Assembly: GCA_903925435.1 (NCBI GenBank)
Contig: CAIYFF010000374.1
Coordinates: forward strand, 1-8,613
Source: an uncultured Planctomycetota bacterium
Lineage (GTDB): Bacteria > Planctomycetota > UBA1135 > UBA2386
Direction: 5' to 3'
Length of the DNA: 8,613 nucleotides
The notes beneath the pieces are model-generated. The model ran no database searches, had not been told where the DNA came from, and was given only the letters and a program-made list of their open reading frames with translations. Position 1 is the stretch's first letter, and each line of letters opens with the position of its first letter. Shown piece after piece: positions 1 through 5,450 of the stretch. The translations under genes and the position numbers were made by a program.

Positions 1-3000
1 CTGCCGAGGCTCCGAGCAACACGTTCGCGGGCTCGGCAGCGTTCTTTGTCGATGACGCGATCGCCGGCCGCTCGGCGCAAGTCGCCGATGCCTACTACCA
101 GCCCGATGTGCAGCTCGCGCTGCCCGCGCAGGGCTCCACGCGCGGCGGCACCAAGGTCACGCTGATCGGTCGCGCGTTGCTGGCGTTGACCACAACGGGC
201 ACGCCCGGCGCTCCCGACCTCGACGGCGTGCAGATCCAGCTGCGCAAGGGCGACCGCATCGTCGATCTCGACCAAGGCGCGATCGTTCGCGCGGAGTCGG
301 CGCTCGATCGCATTGCCTTCTTCATGCCGCCGTCGCCGGACGGCCGCCCCGGCGACGTCGGCATTGCGCTGCGTGTGCGCGTGCCGGGACCGTCGGGAGA
401 TCCGTTGTCGATCGAAGTGGTCGCGCGCGGCGTGTTCCTCTACGGCAACCCCGAGCCGGTGTTTGGCCCGCGCGGCGCGCTGCTCGATCGCGATCCGGTG
501 GCAGTGACTCCGATCGCGCTCGAGGGCGCTCCGTCCAATGCGCAGGCGACGGACTTCGCGGCGCTCTACTCGACTGGCGGCGCTGCCTCGGTGCAGTTGC
601 TGCTCGCGCAGGAGAACGGGTTGTTCATCCGCTTTGGCGCCGCGCGCCGCATCGGCGATCCAGAGAACGCGAGTGAACGCGGGCCGCGCGACCTGCTCAG
701 CGGCGACTTCGACCGCGATGGAGTGCCGGACCTGCTGATCATCAACGAAGGCTCTGCGACTGCGACGATGCTGCTCGTGCGCGGGCAGGCTGCGCCGCTG
801 CCGCCGCTCGGCGCTGTGCAGCGCTTGCCCGCGCCGCCTGGCATGGCGATGGGCCGCGTTGCCGACTTCGACGGCGACGGCGGTCCCGACGTGTTGTTGA
901 TGCCCGGCAGCAACGCGGCTCTTGGCACGTTGCCCGTCGTTCTGCGTTCGCGCGTGGTCGGCGGCGCGGCCACGTTCTTGCCGCCCATTCCGCTGCCAGT
1001 GCGGAGTCGCAACTACGACGCGATCGAGGCGGCGGATCTCGATGGCGACGGCGCGCTGGATGTCGGCGTGCTGACGGGACGCGATCAGCAACAACTCGAC
1101 ATCGCCTACGGCGACGGCCTCGGCGGCTTTGTCGCGGGGCCAGCGCTCGATCTCGTCGTGCCGCGCGTCGGCTATGTCGCGGACGCGGCGTCCAAGGCTG
1201 TCGGCCTCCACGCGGTTGGAGCTGCGCCGTGCGCGCTCACCGTCGTGCTCGCAGGCATGCCGCCGCTGCCGTTCTCGACCCCGCCGGGTCCCGCGGAGAA
1301 CCCCGACACGCCGCCGATGATCTTCGTGGTGCGGCCCTCGGGCCCTCGCACGTATGGGCAACCGCAACCGCAGGATGTGCTGCAGCTCGTCGGCGCGATC
1401 GACCCGTTCCGCGCGAGCACCGCGGTCAACCTCGACGGCGATGGCGCTGGCGCTGACGAGTTGCTCGTCGGCTCGACCGGCGAGTTGGGGCAGTTCTCAC
1501 TCGGTCTGTTTCGCTACGAACCGACGAACGGGTTGCGCGTCGTGCGCGTCGTCACCGACTTCCGACCGACGCAGGTCGCTGCGTTCTTCGTCGGCGTCGC
1601 ATTCCCGGCGGACCCGCAGCTTGGACAACCCGCGCAAGCCGGACTGTTCGTGCAGCACGAACTGACCGTCGATGGCCAGCAAGAGCGCAGACTGTCGACA
1701 TTGCTCGTCACGCGCGACGCCACGGACATCCTGTTGCTCCCGCCTGATGTCGTGTTCCCGGTTCCGCTTGCCGGCGTCGTCGGCGGACGATTCTCGACGG
1801 TTGGCGTCGCATCCGATGGCGAGGTTCGCGACATCGCGGTGCCGAGCGCCGCGCAGATCCAGCTCGGCGACAACGACGGATTCGGCGCGCTGGCGCCCGG
1901 TCGCAAGATGTCGCACGCGGGCCTCGTGCCCGAGTCGGTCGTGCGCGTGCCGGAGCCGCTCGGCAATGCCGATCTGCTGGCCTTTCTCGACGACGGGCTC
2001 CGCGACGGTCGCAGCGACGGCGTGCTGCGCATCGGCGCGTGGCGTCCAGAGTTGAACGGTTCGCAGCAACAGCAACCGCAGCAGTTCACGGAGGACCTGC
2101 GCGCGCTGATGCCTGCGCGCTTTGCTTCTGCGTCGATCGACCCGAGGTCGCGGCTCGAGGCGAGAGACATCGACGGCGATGGCGACCAAGACCTCGCGGC
2201 GCTGCTGCGCTTCGTCGGGCTTTCTGGCGATGGCGATGCGCTGCTCGTGTTGCTCCGACGCGCGTCTTCGTCACCGGGTGAGTTCTTGTTCGAGCCGCTG
2301 CGGCCGTCGGACTTCGAACCGGTTCCTGGCGTCTCGGCGTCGTTTGCGCTCGGCGACTTTGCGCGCGATGGGCAGACGCAGCCGATACGGCTCGAACTTG
2401 CGCTCGCTGTGCCAACCGACACGAGCCCTGGCGCAGGCGACGGCAACCATGTGCGCTTCTACCGCGCACGCGCAGCAGCCGGCTCCAGCTTGCGTTGGTC
2501 GCGCAGCCAGGATGTCGCGGGGCCGCGCGCGCTCTCGACCGGCAACGCGCCGACGCGGATCGCCGCGAGCGACTTCGACGGCAATGGCAGCGAAGACCTG
2601 ATGGTTGCATGCGACGGCGACGCGACGCTGCACGTGCATCTCAACGCCGGCGAGCCCGCATCGTTGTCGGGCGAAGTCAACATCGGCGCGTTCGTCGAGA
2701 GCTTCGGCTCGCCGCTCTCGCTGCCCTCGGGCCGCAACACGTATCTGCTGCTCGGCGACATCAATGGCGATGGCGACGTCGATGCCTTGGTCGCAACCGA
2801 GTCGACGACTGCGCTCGGCGAACTCAGCACGCAGGTCGCGTTCCACTTGCGGGTCGGAGCTGGCGAGTTTGCCAACGGCATTCGCGTGTCGCCGACGCGG
2901 TTGTCCAACCGCGACGCGCGCCTCAGCATCGACCTCGGCGACATCAACCGCGATGGCGCGCCGGACCTCACGCTCGGGTGGTTCCAGAGCGGAGCTCAGG

Positions 3001-3038
3001 TCGACAACCTGCTCGTGCTGCTCGGCGGCTCGCTCTGA
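1..3038 (+). CDS. Secreted FG-GAP/VCBS-repeat protein with TIG/IPT-like domain (5' partial)
   Basis: The reading frame is open from base 3, so the start codon and any signal peptide lie upstream; the GTG at 108 is internal. 1011 residues are visible. Residues 1-35 look like the tail of one TIG/IPT-like Ig-fold, and residues 36 to about 145 like a second, with the typical GGTKVTLIG turn and a closing VFLYGNPEP. The rest carries acidic calcium-loop motifs of the form DxDxDGxxD. Clear copies begin at residues 235, 288, 345, 478, 722, 857, 919 and 980, and a degenerate copy is GDFARDG near 2355-2375. Several are 53-62 residues apart, the size of an FG-GAP beta-propeller blade. In this family the Asp-rich loops bind calcium and the proteins are extracellular or surface-attached, with adhesion or matrix roles. 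The visible C-terminus has no membrane anchor or sorting motif. No enzyme motif is seen, so the specific function is unknown. No terminator is obvious after the TGA. Confidence 0.82.
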   Translation, partial: AEAPSNTFAGSAAFFVDDAIAGRSAQVADAYYQPDVQLALPAQGSTRGGTKVTLIGRALLALTTTGTPGAPDLDGVQIQLRKGDRIVDLDQGAIVRAESALDRIAFFMPPSPDGRPGDVGIALRVRVPGPSGDPLSIEVVARGVFLYGNPEPVFGPRGALLDRDPVAVTPIALEGAPSNAQATDFAALYSTGGAASVQLLLAQENGLFIRFGAARRIGDPENASERGPRDLLSGDFDRDGVPDLLIINEGSATATMLLVRGQAAPLPPLGAVQRLPAPPGMAMGRVADFDGDGGPDVLLMPGSNAALGTLPVVLRSRVVGGAATFLPPIPLPVRSRNYDAIEAADLDGDGALDVGVLTGRDQQQLDIAYGDGLGGFVAGPALDLVVPRVGYVADAASKAVGLHAVGAAPCALTVVLAGMPPLPFSTPPGPAENPDTPPMIFVVRPSGPRTYGQPQPQDVLQLVGAIDPFRASTAVNLDGDGAGADELLVGSTGELGQFSLGLFRYEPTNGLRVVRVVTDFRPTQVAAFFVGVAFPADPQLGQPAQAGLFVQHELTVDGQQERRLSTLLVTRDATDILLLPPDVVFPVPLAGVVGGRFSTVGVASDGEVRDIAVPSAAQIQLGDNDGFGALAPGRKMSHAGLVPESVVRVPEPLGNADLLAFLDDGLRDGRSDGVLRIGAWRPELNGSQQQQPQQFTEDLRALMPARFASASIDPRSRLEARDIDGDGDQDLAALLRFVGLSGDGDALLVLLRRASSSPGEFLFEPLRPSDFEPVPGVSASFALGDFARDGQTQPIRLELALAVPTDTSPGAGDGNHVRFYRARAAAGSSLRWSRSQDVAGPRALSTGNAPTRIAASDFDGNGSEDLMVACDGDATLHVHLNAGEPASLSGEVNIGAFVESFGSPLSLPSGRNTYLLLGDINGDGDVDALVATESTTALGELSTQVAFHLRVGAGEFANGIRVSPTRLSNRDARLSIDLGDINRDGAPDLTLGWFQSGAQVDNLLVLLGGSL

Positions 3039-3095
3039 TCGCTCTGCGTTCTGCTGCGTGCCTTTCGATCGCGCGGCTCGCTATGTTGCGCCGCC

Positions 3096-4280
3096 ATGCC
3101 GAAGTCGACGCTCGCCTCGCGCGCCAAGTCCCGCGCGTCCTCCATGTCCTCGCCCGAACCGCTCCGCATCGCAATGGTGGGGCACGCGTTCATGGGCCGC
3201 GCGCATTCCAACGCGATGCGCCAGGTCAATCGCTTCTTCGACCTGCCGCGAATGGTCGTGCCGCAGATCGTCGTCGGTCGCGACGCTGAGCGCGCTGCCG
3301 CAGCGGCGGACCAGTTCGGCTTCTTGGAGTCGGCGATCGACCTTGATCACGTGCTCGCACGAGAAGACATCGATGTCGTCGATGTCGCGACGCCCAATGA
3401 CAGCCACTACGCGATCACGATGGCGGCGCTCGAGGCTGGCAAGCACGTGCTGTGCGAGAAGCCGCTCGCGATGACGTTGCAGCAGACGAAGGAGATGGCG
3501 GCGCTCGCGAAGAAGAAGAAGCTGCGCGTCGGCCTGTGGCACAACTACCGCCGCGCGCCCGCGGTGGCGCTCGCGCAGAAGATGATCCTGCGCGGCGACA
3601 TCGGCAAGGTGCGGCAAGTGCGCGCGGTCTACTTGCAGGACTGGCTCGCGGATGCCTCGGTGCCCGCGAGTTGGCGCACGGACAAGAAGCTGTGCGGAAG
3701 CGGCGCGCACGGCGACCTCAACGCGCACTTGATCGATCTCACGCGCGCGCTCACGGGCCTCGAGTTCGAGTCGGTCTGCGGCATGCAGCAGACGTTCACG
3801 ACCGAGCGCCCCAATGGCTCGGGCAAGGGCAAGTCGAAGGTCGACGTCGACGACGCGTTCTGCTTCCTCGCCAAGTTCCGCGGCGGCGCGATCGGCACGT
3901 ACGAGGCGACGCGCGCGGCGCCGGGCCGCAAGAACTACAACCGCGTCGAGATCAGCGGCGAGAAGGGCTCGATCGCGTGGAATCTCGAACGCATGAACGA
4001 GCTCGAAGTGTTCTTGCTCGACGCGCCGCGCGATGCGCAGGGCTTCCGCACCGTGATGTGCATGGACTCCGTGCACCCGTATGCGGCCAACTGGTGGCCG
4101 GATGGCCACATCGTCGGCTACGAGCACACGTTCGTGCATCACCTCGCCGACTTCGTCGCCGCGTTGTGCGCCAACAAGCCGTTTGCGCCAGGCTTCGACG
4201 ACGGCGTAGCCGTGCAGGCAGTGCTCGAAGCGGCGCTGCAGTCCGCCAAGTCCGGCGCATGGGCCAAGGTCGCGCGCTGA
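3096..4280 (+). CDS. Gfo/Idh/MocA family NAD(P)-dependent oxidoreductase
   Basis: This 394-residue protein is a probable cytosolic NAD(P)-dependent dehydrogenase of a sugar, sugar derivative or polyol. The N-terminal Rossmann fold begins at about residue 23 with LRIAMVGHAFMGRAHSNA. This is a variant dinucleotide loop in which His and Ala replace the usual inner glycine positions (GHAFMG, residues 29-34). The family signature CEKPLA lies at 120-125, with the catalytic-type Lys122. The C-terminal alpha/beta domain has GDLNAHLIDL, placing the usual Asp and His at D207 and H211, and later HPYAANWW and GYEHTFVHH (residues 327-349), which suggest a specific subfamily. The length is normal. There is no Tat or Sec signal; the first 20 residues are basic and Ser-rich but not hydrophobic. 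ATG at 3096 gives this extension, while ATG at 3144 (residue 17) gives a more usual Gfo/Idh start; neither has a clear Shine-Dalgarno. It is probably co-transcribed with the isomerase gene 94 bases downstream. The substrate cannot be told from sequence. Confidence 0.9.
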   Translation: MPKSTLASRAKSRASSMSSPEPLRIAMVGHAFMGRAHSNAMRQVNRFFDLPRMVVPQIVVGRDAERAAAAADQFGFLESAIDLDHVLAREDIDVVDVATPNDSHYAITMAALEAGKHVLCEKPLAMTLQQTKEMAALAKKKKLRVGLWHNYRRAPAVALAQKMILRGDIGKVRQVRAVYLQDWLADASVPASWRTDKKLCGSGAHGDLNAHLIDLTRALTGLEFESVCGMQQTFTTERPNGSGKGKSKVDVDDAFCFLAKFRGGAIGTYEATRAAPGRKNYNRVEISGEKGSIAWNLERMNELEVFLLDAPRDAQGFRTVMCMDSVHPYAANWWPDGHIVGYEHTFVHHLADFVAALCANKPFAPGFDDGVAVQAVLEAALQSAKSGAWAKVAR

Positions 4281-4335
4281 GCCGCGGCCCACGTTCTCGC
4301 GCTTCTCGCATTCCCAACTTCTGCAACACGACACG

Positions 4336-4349
4336 GCGGCGATCGCCGC
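4336..4349. repeat. 14-base perfect palindrome in the dehydrogenase-isomerase gap
   Basis: Bases 4336-4349 (GCGGCGATCGCCGC) form a perfect dyad centred on GATC, 25 bases before the isomerase start. It could be an operator half-site pair or a short RNA structure. GCGATCGC-like words are frequent in this G+C-rich sequence, so chance is a real alternative. Confidence 0.2.
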
Positions 4350-4360
4350 GCGACAGCCAC

Positions 4361-4365
4361 GGAGA
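4361..4365 (+). promoter_or_regulatory. Probable ribosome binding site of the isomerase gene
   Basis: GGAGA lies 9 bases before the ATG at 4375. Two ATG codons follow in tandem (4375 and 4378); the spacing favours the first. This is the only convincing Shine-Dalgarno-like sequence ahead of a gene in the window. Confidence 0.4.
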
Positions 4366-4374
4366 CCACGAGCG

Positions 4375-5421
4375 ATGATGAAAGGCCCAGGCATCTTCCT
4401 TGCGCAGTTCATGAGCGACAAAGCTCCGCTGAACCGCTTCGACACCGCATGCCAGTGGGCGGCGGATCTCGACTACACCGGCGTCCAAGTGCCGTCGTGG
4501 GATGCGCGCTGCATCGACCTTGCGCGCGCGGCGACCAGCAAGGCGTATTGCGACGACCTGCGCGCGATCGCGAACGACGCGGGCGTCGAGATCAGCGAGC
4601 TGAGCACGCATTTGCAGGGGCAGCTCGTCGCGGTGCACCCGGCCTACACGTCGATGTTCCAAGTGTTCGCGCCGGCCGACGTCAACACGCCGGAAGCGAT
4701 GTGCCGGTACGGCACCGAGCAGGTGAAGCTGTGCCTCAAGGCGAGCGAGAACCTCGGGCTCAAGGCGATGCCGACGTTCTCGGGCGCGTTGATGTGGCAC
4801 ACGGTCTATCCGTGGCCGCAGCGGCCGATGGGCCTCGTGGAAGAGGGCTTCAAGGAACTCGCGCGGCGTTGGCGGCCGATCTTCGACTACGCCGAAGACT
4901 GCGGCGTCGACTGCGCGTTCGAAGTGCATCCCGGCGAGGACTTGCACGACGGCGCCAGCTACGAAGCGTTCCTCGACCACGTCGACGAGCATCCGCGCGC
5001 GTGCCTGCTCTACGACCCGAGCCACTTCGTGCTGCAGCAGCTCGACTATCTGGCCTACATCGAGCTCTACCACGAGCGCATCAAGTGCTTCCATGTGAAG
5101 GACGCTGAGTTCCGGCCGAACGGCCGCGTCGGCGTCTATGGCGGCTACCAGAGCTGGCAGAACCGCGCAGGTCGCTTCCGTTCGCTCGGCGACGGGCAGG
5201 TCGACTTCACCGCGATCTTCAGCTTGTTGACGAAGCACGGCTACAAAGGCTGGGCGACGCTCGAATGGGAGTGCTGCTTCAAGGACAGCCAGCAAGGCGC
5301 CCAGGAAGGCGCGCCGTTCATCGCGCAGCACATGATCACGCCGCCTGCGCGCGCGTTCGACGACTTCGCCGGCGGCAAGGTCGACAAGGCCGCGGTGCGC
5401 AGGGCGCTCGGCCTCGACTGA
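4375..5421 (+). CDS. Sugar isomerase/epimerase, xylose-isomerase-like TIM barrel
   Basis: This 348-residue protein belongs to the AP-endonuclease-2 / xylose-isomerase-like TIM-barrel superfamily, usually annotated as sugar phosphate isomerase/epimerase. These enzymes use a divalent metal to move a carbonyl or invert a carbon on sugars and keto-sugars. Likely metal or catalytic residues sit at the expected strand ends: E183 and H185 in FEVHPGED, D214 and H217 in LYDPSHF, H240 in CFHVKDAEF, and E297 or E299 in LEWECC. Other strongly family-like stretches are STHLQGQLVAVHPAY (residues 82-96) and YPWPQRPMGLVEE. There is no signal peptide, so it should be cytosolic. Translation probably starts at 4375 behind GGAGA. 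The oxidoreductase lies just upstream on the same strand, and this gene pairing suggests sequential oxidation and isomerisation of one substrate. Whether that is an inositol-like, 3-keto-sugar or other route is not decidable here. The gene ends 25 bases from the stop of the convergent kinase gene. Confidence 0.88.
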   Translation: MMKGPGIFLAQFMSDKAPLNRFDTACQWAADLDYTGVQVPSWDARCIDLARAATSKAYCDDLRAIANDAGVEISELSTHLQGQLVAVHPAYTSMFQVFAPADVNTPEAMCRYGTEQVKLCLKASENLGLKAMPTFSGALMWHTVYPWPQRPMGLVEEGFKELARRWRPIFDYAEDCGVDCAFEVHPGEDLHDGASYEAFLDHVDEHPRACLLYDPSHFVLQQLDYLAYIELYHERIKCFHVKDAEFRPNGRVGVYGGYQSWQNRAGRFRSLGDGQVDFTAIFSLLTKHGYKGWATLEWECCFKDSQQGAQEGAPFIAQHMITPPARAFDDFAGGKVDKAAVRRALGLD

Positions 5422-5450
5422 GTTGCTGTAGCGGGATCTGTCAGCCTCAG
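5418..5450. terminator. Possible bidirectional hairpin between convergent genes
   Basis: CTGAG (5418-5422) pairs with CTCAG (5446-5450). Inside it GCTG (5425-5428) pairs with CAGC (5442-5445), with a two-base bulge and a 13-base loop. The stem therefore has 9 base pairs and contains the TGA stops of both convergent genes. There is no T-run on either side, so intrinsic termination is doubtful; the structure may instead block read-through weakly or be chance. Confidence 0.3.

Noticed and set aside
108..110. GTG at 108 as the start of the repeat protein
   Set aside because: The frame stays open to the window edge, and the upstream residues continue a TIG-like domain ending, so the GTG codes for an internal Val.
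1497..2446. Minus-strand open frames of 230 and 310 codons within the repeat-protein gene
   Set aside because: They overlap each other and the coherent repeat-protein frame, and have Ser/Arg-rich compositions without motifs.
3039..3095. Terminator after the repeat-protein gene
   Set aside because: I found no stem followed by a T-run in these 57 bases; the short CGATCG palindrome at 3066-3071 is too small to count.
3081..5331. Two long minus-strand open frames (4445-3081 and 5331-3952) opposite the oxidoreductase and isomerase genes
   Set aside because: The plus-strand products show complete family motifs. The antisense products are Arg/Ala/Val-rich with repeated RR and HRE patterns typical of shadow frames.
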